A stretch of 64,000 bases of DNA. It comes from Gymnodinialimonas ulvae. Lineage in GTDB: Bacteria > Pseudomonadota > Alphaproteobacteria > Rhodobacterales > Rhodobacteraceae. This document shows, in pieces, positions 34,165 through 43,283 of the stretch (positions within the stretch are counted from its first letter, which is position 1; each line of letters starts with the position of its first letter). Both the position numbers and the translations under genes were made by a program. The notes below the pieces were generated by a model. That model did no database searches, had not been told where the DNA came from, and saw only the letters and a list, made by a program, of their open reading frames with translations. The stretch covers positions 265,231-329,230 of the forward strand of contig NZ_JBBIFX010000004.1 in the NCBI RefSeq assembly GCF_037543845.1, written 5' to 3'.

Positions 34165-36078
34165 TCAGGCCGTCGGTTCCGGCTCCATGTCACCGGACGG
34201 TTTGGATTTCGGCGGCAGCTTCGGGATGGCCGTCACCGAAGGCGTCCCGCCCGAGGTTGGCGCCTCGTCATCGTCGTCGCCGCGGTTCAACGCTTCGCCA
34301 GCGATGACCTTACCGATTTCCTTGCCGGTCAGCGTCTCGTATTCCAGCAAGCCTTGGGCCAAACGTTCCAGATCATCGCGCTTTTCAGTGAGAACACGCT
34401 TCGCCGTCTCGTAGCCTTCGTCCACCAATTCCTTGACCTTATCGTCAATAACCTTCTGCGTCGCAGCGGAGTGGGTCGTCCCACCACCATACGAGCCAAG
34501 ATGTGATTGCTGTTCGTTGGCGTAGTCGACGAAGCCAAGCTCCTCAGCGTATCCGAACTGCGTGACCATGGCGCGGGCAATGCGCGTCACCTGCTGGATG
34601 TCCGATGCCGCGCCCGACGTGATGTTCTCTTTGCCGAACACCAGTTCCTCCGCCACACGCCCACCCATCGCCATGGCAATCTTGGACGTATATTTGCGGT
34701 ACGATACGCTCAATTGATCGCGTTCCGGCAGCGACAGAACCAGACCCAGCGCACGGCCGCGCGGGATGATTGTCGCTTTGTGGATCGGGTCGTGGTCCGG
34801 CACGTTGAGGCCAACAATCGCGTGCCCCGCTTCGTGATACGCGGTCAGCTTCTTCTCGTCCTCGGTCATGACCATGGACCGACGCTCGGCACCCATCATG
34901 ACCTTGTCCTTGGCATTCTCGAAGTCTTCCATCGTCACGAACCGCCGGTTCACCCGCGCCGCCATCAGCGCCGCTTCGTTCACCAGGTTTGCAAGATCTG
35001 CGCCCGAGAAACCGGGCGTGCCGCGGGCGATGATGCGCAGATCCACATCGGGGCCAAGCGGCACCTTGCGGGCATGCACCCCGAGGATCCGCTCGCGGCC
35101 CTTGATGTCGGGGTTCGGCACCTGCACCTGACGGTCGAAGCGACCGGGGCGCAGAAGCGCGGGGTCAAGCACGTCGGGGCGGTTGGTCGCCGCGATGATG
35201 ATGATGCCTTCGTTGGCCTCAAAGCCATCCATTTCGACCAGAAGCTGGTTCAACGTCTGTTCACGCTCGTCGTTGCCGCCGCCGTAGCCAACGCCACGTG
35301 ACCGGCCCACGGCGTCGATTTCGTCGATGAACACGATGCAGGGCGCGTTTTTCTTGGCCTGTTCGAACATGTCGCGCACACGGGACGCGCCGACACCAAC
35401 GAACATTTCAACGAAGTCCGAGCCCGAAATGGTGAAGAATGGCACGCCCGCCTCACCTGCAATCGCACGGGCGAGAAGCGTCTTACCGGTTCCCGGAGGC
35501 CCCACCAGAAGCGCACCTTTGGGGATCTTGCCGCCAAGGCGCGAAAACTTCTGCGGATTGCGCAGGAACTCAACGATCTCTTCAAGCTCGTCCTTGGCCT
35601 CGTCGATGCCGGCCACATCGTCGAACGTGACGCGGCCCTGCTTTTCGGTCAGCAACTTGGCCTTGGACTTGCCAAAGCCCATCGCGCCGCCACGTCCTCC
35701 GCCCTGCATCCGATTCATGAAGAAAATCCAGATGCCGATCAGGACCAGAACCGGCAGCCAGAGCGACAGAACGCTCAGGAAACCAGATTGCTGCTGCGCT
35801 TCGGCTTCGATGCGCACGTCGTTGGACAAAAGTGTTTGCGTCGGTTCAGCGTCGCCCGGCGCGATGGTCGTGAAGGTACCGTCACTGGTTGTGAACTGCA
35901 CATTCTCGCCATCGAGCGTGGCCGAGGAAACCGACCCGTTTTCAACGGATTGTACGAATTCGGAATACGGCACCGTGCGGTCGTTCACCTGGCTTTGACC
36001 GCCAGAGAACAAGTTGAACAGCGCCAGGATCAACAGGAACAGAATGACCCAGAATGCGATATTTCTCGCGTTACCCAA
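34165..36078 (-). CDS. ftsH: ATP-dependent zinc metalloprotease FtsH (TTG start)
   Basis: A 637-residue membrane AAA protease that degrades misfolded membrane and regulatory proteins. Two membrane helices (about 7-25 and 103-121), Walker A GPPGTGKT at 193-200, Walker B IVFIDEIDAVG, SRH ATNRPDVLDPALLRPGRFD and the zinc motif HEAGH (His415, Glu416, His419). The start is TTG at 36078, preceded by AGGAGA at a 6-base spacing; the conserved N-terminus MGNARNIAFW supports it over any internal ATG. It is downstream of tilS (minus) with a 75-base gap. Confidence 0.97.
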   Translation of the reverse strand: MGNARNIAFWVILFLLILALFNLFSGGQSQVNDRTVPYSEFVQSVENGSVSSATLDGENVQFTTSDGTFTTIAPGDAEPTQTLLSNDVRIEAEAQQQSGFLSVLSLWLPVLVLIGIWIFFMNRMQGGGRGGAMGFGKSKAKLLTEKQGRVTFDDVAGIDEAKDELEEIVEFLRNPQKFSRLGGKIPKGALLVGPPGTGKTLLARAIAGEAGVPFFTISGSDFVEMFVGVGASRVRDMFEQAKKNAPCIVFIDEIDAVGRSRGVGYGGGNDEREQTLNQLLVEMDGFEANEGIIIIAATNRPDVLDPALLRPGRFDRQVQVPNPDIKGRERILGVHARKVPLGPDVDLRIIARGTPGFSGADLANLVNEAALMAARVNRRFVTMEDFENAKDKVMMGAERRSMVMTEDEKKLTAYHEAGHAIVGLNVPDHDPIHKATIIPRGRALGLVLSLPERDQLSVSYRKYTSKIAMAMGGRVAEELVFGKENITSGAASDIQQVTRIARAMVTQFGYAEELGFVDYANEQQSHLGSYGGGTTHSAATQKVIDDKVKELVDEGYETAKRVLTEKRDDLERLAQGLLEYETLTGKEIGKVIAGEALNRGDDDDEAPTSGGTPSVTAIPKLPPKSKPSGDMEPEPTA

Positions 36079-36153
36079 CGGAGATCTCCTCGAAACGAGT
36101 AAGGGCGAACCGATGTCCGCGTTGCGCCTAAGATAAGCTTTGAGGGGGCAAGT

Positions 36154-37434
36154 TCAACGCGATTCAAGGAATGTGATGAATTGTCCCGCCGGCGGCGACA
36201 GTTGCACCTGACATCCCGGATGCCTTTCTGCCGGATACCAATCGACCAGCCGTTCCCCATCAAAGAGCGCTGGCAGACAAATTGCGGCGTCGTGGGGAGG
36301 CGGGTTTTCCGGTTTCTGCTCAGCCTGTTGCCACCCGTCAGAACCAAGCGCACGCAGCGTAAGAGCGCGCGTTTTTTGATCGGTGGAGACGCGCCAACGC
36401 CCGTCCCAAATCACAGCATCATCGCCAAGGGATACCGAAAGATGGCGGATCGCGGCGTATTCCCGGCACACCCGAATGTGTTTCGCACCCACAAGCAAGC
36501 GCGCGCCGTGCAATGTGCTGCCACCGCCCGACATTGCACGGTCCAATACGTCTTCCAGAGCGCGGGCGCGCGGCCGGTAAACGGCCGAGGACACCCATTG
36601 CAAAGCGGCGGCCACAAGGCGCAGTTGCGTATCACGCTCCACCGCGGTGAAGGGATCGCGGTCGATCAAAAGGTCCCCCGTGGGCATTCCCGCCCATGTG
36701 TCTTCGCGGACACACGCCCGCCCGGCATCAGCCGCCCGTCGCCACAGCGCCTTGGACGCCCGCGACATGCGGCTGGCAGTGGTTGCAAGCGTGTCGGCAT
36801 CGATCCCCAAAGTGGCCAAGGCTTGCCGCGCCTTGACCCGATCAAATCGCATATCGCTGTTTGACGGATCATCGACATAGGGAACCTGCAACGTATTGAT
36901 ATGATGGCGCAGATCGCTCCGCGCCTCTTGCAGCAGGGGGCGCACCACCTTGAAGGCACCGCGCGTGCCTTGGATCGTGCGCAACTCTTCCATCGCCGAT
37001 AACCCCTCAACCCCTGAGCCGCGGGCCAGTCGCATCAGGAAGGTTTCGGCAACATCGTCCCGTGTGTGAGCCATAAGGACGTGCGTGATTTCGCCTCGCC
37101 ACGCGTCCATCAGATCAAGCCGCGCGCGGCGCGCCGCGTCCTGCAGATTGCCCTGCCCGTCCCACGACCAACGCAAAGTGGCATGCGCATGACCAAGCTC
37201 CGCGCATTCCGCAGCTACCATTTCGGCCTCCGCAGCACCGTCGGCACGCAACCCGTGATCCACCGTCACGACCCATAAACGCACGCCAAACACCCGCGCC
37301 CATTCATGCGCGAGGGCCAGCATCGCCATGCTGTCGCCTCCGCCCGAGACGGCCAGCGCGATAACAGTGGGGAAATCGGGCCCGAGCAGTTGACCCATAC
37401 GGGCGGCAAACCGCTCGGGCAGCGTGTCGTTCAC
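36154..37434 (-). CDS. tilS: tRNA(Ile)-lysidine synthetase TilS
   Basis: A 426-residue enzyme that makes lysidine at position 34 of tRNA-Ile(CAU), allowing AUA reading. The PP-loop SGGGDSMA (30-37) binds ATP; VTVDHGLRADGAAEAEMV and MAHTRDDVAETFLMRLARGSGVEGLSAM are the family core. The start is GTG at 37434, overlapping the cpoB stop by four bases (GTGA). The C-terminal part is divergent. It is the last gene of the tol-pal train. Confidence 0.93.
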   Translation of the reverse strand: MNDTLPERFAARMGQLLGPDFPTVIALAVSGGGDSMAMLALAHEWARVFGVRLWVVTVDHGLRADGAAEAEMVAAECAELGHAHATLRWSWDGQGNLQDAARRARLDLMDAWRGEITHVLMAHTRDDVAETFLMRLARGSGVEGLSAMEELRTIQGTRGAFKVVRPLLQEARSDLRHHINTLQVPYVDDPSNSDMRFDRVKARQALATLGIDADTLATTASRMSRASKALWRRAADAGRACVREDTWAGMPTGDLLIDRDPFTAVERDTQLRLVAAALQWVSSAVYRPRARALEDVLDRAMSGGGSTLHGARLLVGAKHIRVCREYAAIRHLSVSLGDDAVIWDGRWRVSTDQKTRALTLRALGSDGWQQAEQKPENPPPHDAAICLPALFDGERLVDWYPAERHPGCQVQLSPPAGQFITFLESR

Positions 37435-38282
37435 TGGCAGCCCAGGCGCCCGCGTTCCGCTTCGGCTTCCGCGACCGAAGCACTGCCGGGGTAGCGGGTG
37501 GCCACTTCGGCAAGCGTCAGGCAAGCCTCATCCGTTTGTCCGATCTGCGCAAGAGCAACGCCCAGAGATGTCAGGGCAATCGGCGCGCGTTGCCCATCGG
37601 GCGCGGCGCTGAAGCTGTCCAGAAAGGCGCGCGCGGCATCGCTCCAGCGGCCTTGGTTGGCCTCGGCCTCACCGCGCAGATAATGCGCGTCCGCCGAAAG
37701 CGGCCCGCCCGGGTAATTGTTCGTGAAGGCTTCGAACATCACCGCCGCGTCCGCGAAGTCACCGGCCTCGAACGCGGTGCGGGCGCGGTTGAAATCCTCT
37801 TCCTCGGCCACGGCCAGGTTCGCCCCGCCGGTGTCGGGCAGCGTCGAGCTCGCAACCTCGCCACCGCTTGGGGCCGGAGCCGGAGCCGCGCCACCCGATG
37901 CCGGCGTGACACCGCCCAAGGAGGGCGTGTCGCCCAAGGTGGCAATGTCGCAGTCCGCTTCCAACTCGCACAGCCGGAACTCCAGATCGCCGATCCGGTT
38001 TGTCCCGTCGCGCACGACACCGTCCAGATCAAGCTGGATCCGTTCTGTCAGCGCGGTCAGGCGCTGGACCTCGGCCTCGATGGCGTTCACCCGGTCGATG
38101 GTGCCACCCGTTGCACCCGACCCGCTGGCCCCGCCGGTCGTGTTCAGCTGTCCACGCAGGCGTTGAATCTCAACGAACAGAACCGAAAGCTCCTGCCGGA
38201 TATCCGCCAGCGTCTGCGCCCGGTCCTGCGCAAGCGCGGGCCCCGTCACAAGAAGCGCGCACACGGCAATAACAAATCGCAT
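37431..38282 (-). CDS. cpoB: Cell-division coordinator CpoB (YbgF)
   Basis: A 283-residue periplasmic protein that links Tol-Pal function to peptidoglycan synthesis. Signal peptide (ends ALAQD), an N-terminal coiled coil (DIRQELSVLFVEIQRLRGQL, EAEVQRLTALTERIQLDLD) for trimer formation, a Gly/Pro/Ala linker, and a C-terminal TPR domain (FNRARTAFEAGDFADAAVMFEAFTNNYPGG ... EACLTLAEVATRYPGS). It is next to pal (3-base gap) and tilS. Confidence 0.93.
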   Translation of the reverse strand: MRFVIAVCALLVTGPALAQDRAQTLADIRQELSVLFVEIQRLRGQLNTTGGASGSGATGGTIDRVNAIEAEVQRLTALTERIQLDLDGVVRDGTNRIGDLEFRLCELEADCDIATLGDTPSLGGVTPASGGAAPAPAPSGGEVASSTLPDTGGANLAVAEEEDFNRARTAFEAGDFADAAVMFEAFTNNYPGGPLSADAHYLRGEAEANQGRWSDAARAFLDSFSAAPDGQRAPIALTSLGVALAQIGQTDEACLTLAEVATRYPGSASVAEAEAERGRLGCQ

Positions 38283-38285
38283 GGG

Positions 38286-38804
38286 TTACGCTCCCAGCCC
38301 TGCCGAAATCACGGTGACCGAACGGCGGTTCTGACTGTAGCAGGCCTCGGTCGAACAAATCTCGATCGGGCGTTCCTTGCCGTAGGAAATCGTGCGTAGA
38401 CGCGTGCCCGGCACCCCGCGCGAGATCAGGTATTCCTGCACCGCCGCCGCACGCCGTGCACCGAGTGCAAGGTTGTATTCGCGCGTGCCTTGCTCATCCG
38501 CGTGCCCTTCGATCAGAGCCGTGAACTCGGGGTTCGACATCAGCCAGTCGGCCTGACCATTCAGGATCGTCTGCGCCTCGGGCGACAGGGTAGATTGATC
38601 AACGGCAAACAGCACGCGATCGCCCACAACCTGGTTGAAATAGGCCGAGCTCGTCGGGTCATTTACCCCACCCGCGCCCGCAGCGCCTGCGCCATCCGCG
38701 CCCAGGGCCCCGTCGCCCCGGAACCCGCCCTGCGAACAGGCCGCCAGTGCCAGCGTGCTTACCAAAAGGACCACTGGGGCCTTGCGAAAGAAAGATGTCA
38801 TCAT
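38286..38804 (-). CDS. pal: Peptidoglycan-associated lipoprotein Pal
   Basis: A 172-residue outer-membrane lipoprotein of the Tol-Pal system. Lipobox LAAC with Cys23; OmpA-like domain VLFAVDQSTLSPEAQTIL, FTALIEGHADEQGTREYNLALGARRAAAVQEYL, TISYGKERP. It binds peptidoglycan and is moved by the Tol energised complex during division. ATG 38804; an adjacent ATG at 38801 is nearly equal. A Cys pair (ICSTEACY) lies near the C-terminus. Confidence 0.96.
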   Translation of the reverse strand: MMTSFFRKAPVVLLVSTLALAACSQGGFRGDGALGADGAGAAGAGGVNDPTSSAYFNQVVGDRVLFAVDQSTLSPEAQTILNGQADWLMSNPEFTALIEGHADEQGTREYNLALGARRAAAVQEYLISRGVPGTRLRTISYGKERPIEICSTEACYSQNRRSVTVISAGLGA

Positions 38805-38870
38805 TGCTCTGATCCTCGGACCTTGTTTTTTTGTCTTATACCACGTGGGACACACCCACGCCAATCACGG

Positions 38871-40199
38871 TTAACTTTGCAGCGGTCCCCACGCCGGATC
38901 CGATGCCATGCCGGGCGTCGCCACCCGTTGCAGGTTCCGGCCCGAGATGTCGACCGAATAGACCGCCGGCGCGCCATCGTCGCCCGGCGTCTCGCGGGTG
39001 AACATGATGACCCTGCCGTTCGGTGCCCAGGTCGGGCCCTCGTCCAAAAACGAGGACGTCAGCAACCGCTGCTCGGATCCGTCGGTGCGCATCACGCCTA
39101 TGTGGAAGCGCCCGTCCGCCTGATAGGTGAACGCGATGTAATCGCCGCGCGGGCTCCAGACCGGGGTACCATAACGGCCCGCCCCGGTCGAAATCCGCCG
39201 CCCTTCGCCGCCACCCGCCGGCATTACGTAAATCTGCTGCCCGCCGGTGCGGTCGCTTTCAAACACGATCTGGCTGCCATCGGGGCTGAACGATGGCGCG
39301 GTTTCAATCGCTGGCGATCCCGTCAGCTGGCTGCGGGTTCCCGTCGCCAGATCAACGCCGTAGATATCGGAATTGCCGCCCTGCTCAAGGCTCAGGACTA
39401 CGTTCTGCCCCGAGGGCGTGAAGCGGGGGCTGAACGTCATGTTGCCGCCCGAAATGGCCTCCAACGGGCGGCGCTGCACACTGGCGACATCCATGATGTA
39501 GACCTGCGGAAAGCCGCTCTCGTAGCTGGTGTAAAGCAACCGGTCGCCCGAAGGCGAGAAGCGCGGCGCAAGCACAAGCGACCGCGAATCCGTCAGGTAT
39601 TGCACGTTCGCGCCGTCGTAATCCATGATCGCCAACCGCTTGAGGCGTGCGTTCTTCGGCCCCTCTTCGTGGATGAACGCCACGCGCGTGTCGAAATAGC
39701 CGCTCTCGCCCGTGATCCGGCTATACACCTGATCGGCCACGTTATGGGCCATGCGCCGCCAACTGTCAGCGGGCCCCACGAATTGAAGCCCCTCGCCCAA
39801 CGGCGCCTGGCTGAACACATCGAACAGGCGGAAGCGCACGGCGATGTTGCCGTCGCCGCGGTCCTCGACCTCCCCGGTGATCAGCGCCTGCGCATTGATC
39901 GCCTGCCAATCGGGATAGCTGACCTCGGCGTTGAAGCTGGTGACCTGGCTGATGTAGGCGTCCGGCGGGATTTGCCGGAACAGCCCCGTCCCGCGCAGAT
40001 CGGCTGCAATCACGCGACTGATATCCGCCGCTGCGTCGCTGGCACCGATGAACGTGGGCAAGGCAAACGGCAGCGGCTCGATCACGCCTTCGGTGATCTC
40101 AAGGCGCAGCGGACCGTTTTGGGCCAAGCTCACATGCGGCAACACGGTTGAGGCCAAAAGCAGCCCGGATGAACCGATGAAATTCCGGCGTGTCAGCAT
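38871..40199 (-). CDS. tolB: Tol-Pal system beta-propeller protein TolB
   Basis: A 442-residue periplasmic protein with an N-terminal domain and a six-bladed beta-propeller (repeats such as LAPRFSPSGDRLLYTSYESGFPQVYIMD and TAPSFSPDGSQIVFESDRTGGQQIYVM). The signal begins LTRRNFIGSSG, a twin-arginine-like pattern, unlike the plain Sec signal of enterobacterial TolB. It binds Pal and TolA. It is separated from the last tolA-like gene by 79 bases. Confidence 0.96.
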   Translation of the reverse strand: MLTRRNFIGSSGLLLASTVLPHVSLAQNGPLRLEITEGVIEPLPFALPTFIGASDAAADISRVIAADLRGTGLFRQIPPDAYISQVTSFNAEVSYPDWQAINAQALITGEVEDRGDGNIAVRFRLFDVFSQAPLGEGLQFVGPADSWRRMAHNVADQVYSRITGESGYFDTRVAFIHEEGPKNARLKRLAIMDYDGANVQYLTDSRSLVLAPRFSPSGDRLLYTSYESGFPQVYIMDVASVQRRPLEAISGGNMTFSPRFTPSGQNVVLSLEQGGNSDIYGVDLATGTRSQLTGSPAIETAPSFSPDGSQIVFESDRTGGQQIYVMPAGGGEGRRISTGAGRYGTPVWSPRGDYIAFTYQADGRFHIGVMRTDGSEQRLLTSSFLDEGPTWAPNGRVIMFTRETPGDDGAPAVYSVDISGRNLQRVATPGMASDPAWGPLQS

Positions 40200-40278
40200 A
40201 ACACCACCTCTTTTTTGCTGGGGCGCACACGGCGGCGCGCGGTATCTGGGGCAATATCTGGGAAGGTTTGGACCATGT

Positions 40279-40683
40279 TCAACGCACCCTCATGCCACTT
40301 GGGTCAAACGTGACTTCGACGTGTTCCCACGACGCAAACGCGGCAGCCGGAAGATCGTAGCCACCCGCACCACATCGGATCACCGCACGACGGGCGGCCT
40401 GAAACGCCAACTCTGTATGGGCCGCATCCTGCGACGATGTCTCGACCAATTCCAAACTATCCGCCACGGGCACGCCAGTCGGAGCCATCGTGAACCGAAC
40501 GCGCATAACTATGTCCTGCGCGTCGGCTGGCAAGGCACCCACGTTCCAACAGGCCTGCATCTGCGTCCTGAACGCGGCGGCGTCCTGCTCGGTCAAGCCA
40601 CTCCCATCCAGTGCAGTGGCTTGAGCCATTGCAGGGCCCGCCAGCAGGCCCGCACAAATCAGACGATACACAAAGCCCATCAT
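40279..40683 (-). CDS. Secreted single-domain TolA C-terminal-like protein
   Basis: A 134-residue protein: signal peptide (ends AMAQ), then only a domain that aligns by eye with the C-terminal domain of the TolA gene upstream: MQACWNVGALPADAQDI, LAFQAARRAVIRCGAGGYDLP, VEVTFDPSGMRVR. The shared ARRA(V/I)IRCGA and F(D/N)P(S/E)GMR(V/L)R tails are clear. There is no membrane anchor, so it would be a free periplasmic TolA-III-like domain. Its start overlaps the previous gene's stop (ATGA). Confidence 0.85.
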   Translation of the reverse strand: MMGFVYRLICAGLLAGPAMAQATALDGSGLTEQDAAAFRTQMQACWNVGALPADAQDIVMRVRFTMAPTGVPVADSLELVETSSQDAAHTELAFQAARRAVIRCGAGGYDLPAAAFASWEHVEVTFDPSGMRVR

Positions 40684-42110
40684 CTCAAGCGCACCCCGGT
40701 TCGATCAAACACAAGGGTCGCGGCGGCTGTTGCGGGCGCACCTTCCGTGGCCTCGGCGCAGGCGATCAACGCCCCGCGCGCCGCGTGATAGGCCTCCGCC
40801 GCCGACGACGACATGACGTTCGAGAACCCGGTCAACCGGATGCTGTGCGCGGCGGGCATGTTCATCTCGTCCAACGCAACCTCAACCGACAGGCTGGCCC
40901 AGGCGGCATCGGCGGCGAGGTCGGCAAACTGCCAGCAGATCTCGGCCTCCGTCACAAGCCGCGCCAGTGCCGTTGCGTCAGGGGTCGGCAAGTCCGGATC
41001 GCCCTCGGGATCCCGCGGCGGTTCATCGGCCAATGGCATATCCGGCAGGGACAACGGGTCCAGTGGGTGCGGCGCGCTTCCTGGATCACCCAGCAAGACT
41101 GCGGCCATGCGCTCCAACACCTGCACGGGCGGGCGCGTCGTGCGATCCTGGCTCTGCGGACCAGCGGGCAAAGACCCGCGCGGCAGCGCGAAATAAGGAA
41201 ACGGGTCGGGCGTGGGCAAGGTGGTAAACGCCACCGGCGCGACCCGGCTCGGAGGTATGCTTACACCGGGCATCAGCGCCGCCGAAACGGTCACGAATGC
41301 GGGTGGTTGCGGGGTGTCCATGGTCTCCTGCACGGCTGGCTCATCCGATTGCGGGCCGGGGGCAACCGGAGCACGGTCCTGCCGGGGCACGGCGAACGCT
41401 GCCGGTTGCACATCGGGCCGCGCGGCAGACAGCGGACCGGGCAAATGCACCGCGGATCGCGACGCGGGCGGCATGCGGGGGGTGATGTTTGCGACGGTTT
41501 CCGTCGCTGTCGGTGTCGGCGCACGTCTAACATCAGAGGGTGTAACCGTGGGCTCCAAAACAAGTGACGGCGCAGGCGACGGGTTCGGCAGCACAGCAGC
41601 CGCGATCACAACTTCTTGCACCGCCTCCTCGACCGGCAGAACCAGTGCGGCCGGCGCGTCAACCGCAATCTCGCGGGGTCGCTGCGCCGGACGCGGCCCG
41701 GCGGTGTCCGCATCCACAACGATCACAACGACCTCTTCCTGTTCTGGGGTCACTTCGACGACATTCTCGGCAACGTTTAGGTTCGTGGGGCGCGGCTCGG
41801 GGCGCGGCGGCGGCTGTCTCGTCGCATCGGCCGCAACCCCGACCCTTGCATCTCCAACCGGCTGATATTCGAGGAACACACCCTGTCCGCCGCTCGTCGC
41901 CTCCAGCAACACGCCGTCAGACGCCTCGCCGGTGATCAGCGGGCCGAATTCCGGCACGGTCAGAACCTGCGCTTCCTCCGCTGTGACCTGCTCAACGGTG
42001 ATCAAAACGCGTGAACCGTCCGATGACGTCGATTGCGCGGCCACGGGGGCGGCAAGCGGGGCGATGCCCACCGTTAAGGCCAAAGCAAAGGCGGTTCGAA
42101 CATACCTCAT
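40680..42110 (-). CDS. Secreted, Pro-rich protein with degenerate TolA C-terminal domain
   Basis: A 476-residue protein. Signal peptide (ends APVAAQS), about 370 residues rich in Pro, Ala, Val and Thr without an obvious fold, then a C-terminal part of about 95 residues (AEICWQFADLAADA, AEAYHAARGALIACAEA, ATLVFDRTGVRLR) that matches the TolA-III pattern with the AxxAARxALIxC core and the same xFxxxGxRLR end. It lost the RCGANGYGLP loop. It overlaps tolA (ATGA) and the next gene (ATGA), so all three are coupled. Confidence 0.82.
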   Translation of the reverse strand: MRYVRTAFALALTVGIAPLAAPVAAQSTSSDGSRVLITVEQVTAEEAQVLTVPEFGPLITGEASDGVLLEATSGGQGVFLEYQPVGDARVGVAADATRQPPPRPEPRPTNLNVAENVVEVTPEQEEVVVIVVDADTAGPRPAQRPREIAVDAPAALVLPVEEAVQEVVIAAAVLPNPSPAPSLVLEPTVTPSDVRRAPTPTATETVANITPRMPPASRSAVHLPGPLSAARPDVQPAAFAVPRQDRAPVAPGPQSDEPAVQETMDTPQPPAFVTVSAALMPGVSIPPSRVAPVAFTTLPTPDPFPYFALPRGSLPAGPQSQDRTTRPPVQVLERMAAVLLGDPGSAPHPLDPLSLPDMPLADEPPRDPEGDPDLPTPDATALARLVTEAEICWQFADLAADAAWASLSVEVALDEMNMPAAHSIRLTGFSNVMSSSAAEAYHAARGALIACAEATEGAPATAAATLVFDRTGVRLR

Positions 42111-43276
42111 CGCAGACGCATCCCTTCGGGATTGAACACCAACTCGACCTGTTGCCAGCGCCCGTAGCTTTCTTCGGGTAGGCCATAGCCATTTGCTCCG
42201 CACCGTATGATCGCCCGCCGCGCCGCCTCATAGGCCTGCAACGCCGCCGCCTCTGATCCGCCGGTGAACTCGATCATACGGATCGTTCCGGTCTCGGGCC
42301 GCGCGTCGGTTGTCATGTCGAAACCCACCACCACGGTTGTGCCCAAGGCCTCCGTCGACAACGATCCGACGTTCCAACATGAACTCACCGCTACGCGGAA
42401 CCCATCCCGCACACCCTGGCTCAGCGGCGGACCGGCGGGCGCAGAAACGGTTGCCGTCGCAGGCGTGTCCACCGCCTCGGCCACGGCCCCGGCAATCGCA
42501 GCAGCCAGCGGGTCTTCCTCCGCCACAACGTCTTCGGTCGGCGCCTCAGCCACACTCTCGTCGGTGGGGGCGGGATCTTCCGCTTCGGCCACGGCCTCCT
42601 CGACCGGCTCTTCCACGGGCGCGGGGCGTGCGGGCCGTGCCGTTGGCCGGACGGAGGCCGTTGGCGCCAGCGCCGCCGCGGGCTCCTCGGCTTCGGTCAC
42701 AATCTCGGTTGTGGCCTCCTCCGGCGCGGTCTCCGTCACCTCTTCGACCGGGGCTTCCTCGGCCACAGCCTCTTCGGTGGGTTGCTCCAATACCTCAGGC
42801 GCGGTCTCAACGTCCGGCTCGGGAAGCGGCGCGGCCTCCGGAGCCACGCGCGGGGCCTCTTCCGGTGTCGGTGTGTCCGACGGCTCGGCGTCTGGCGCAT
42901 CGGGCGGCGGGGCCAGAACGGCGACCTCGTCGCTGACCTGCGTGTCGGGCACTGGGTCTACCGGTACGGGATCGCTTTCGGGCGCGGGCGCTCCGGTCTC
43001 GACGGGTTGTTCGGTCACTGGCGGCGGCGTTTCAAAGGCCGGGATCTCGGGCGCTTCGGTGACTTGCGGCAAGGCCGGCGTCTCAAGCGCTTCGATCACT
43101 GCAGGTTCATCGCCGGCCCCGCTGGTCAGCGCCTCGAACTCGTCTGTGGTGATCAACGCCACACCCGTCACTTCGAACTCGACCTCCGGGCTGCGCTCGA
43201 ACAAGAGCCCGCCAAAGGCCACCCATCCAAGGATGCCCACATGGATCGCGGCTGAGGCATAGAGCGACCGGCGCAT
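42107..43276 (-). CDS. tolA: Tol-Pal energy-transducing protein TolA
   Basis: A 389-residue protein: N-terminal membrane helix (YASAAIHVGILGWVAFGGLLF), a long Pro/Glu/Ala/Val-rich periplasmic spacer and a C-terminal TolA-III domain (VAVSSCWNVGSLS, AARRAIIRCGANGYGLP, VELVFNPEGMRLR). It couples the TolQR motor to TolB-Pal. The ATG at 43276 follows GAGGAG; an ATG at 43300 would overlap tolR and lacks a Shine-Dalgarno. The spacer is acidic and Pro-rich, not the Lys/Ala helix of E. coli TolA. Confidence 0.92.
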   Translation of the reverse strand: MRRSLYASAAIHVGILGWVAFGGLLFERSPEVEFEVTGVALITTDEFEALTSGAGDEPAVIEALETPALPQVTEAPEIPAFETPPPVTEQPVETGAPAPESDPVPVDPVPDTQVSDEVAVLAPPPDAPDAEPSDTPTPEEAPRVAPEAAPLPEPDVETAPEVLEQPTEEAVAEEAPVEEVTETAPEEATTEIVTEAEEPAAALAPTASVRPTARPARPAPVEEPVEEAVAEAEDPAPTDESVAEAPTEDVVAEEDPLAAAIAGAVAEAVDTPATATVSAPAGPPLSQGVRDGFRVAVSSCWNVGSLSTEALGTTVVVGFDMTTDARPETGTIRMIEFTGGSEAAALQAYEAARRAIIRCGANGYGLPEESYGRWQQVELVFNPEGMRLR

Positions 43277-43283
43277 CTGCGTC

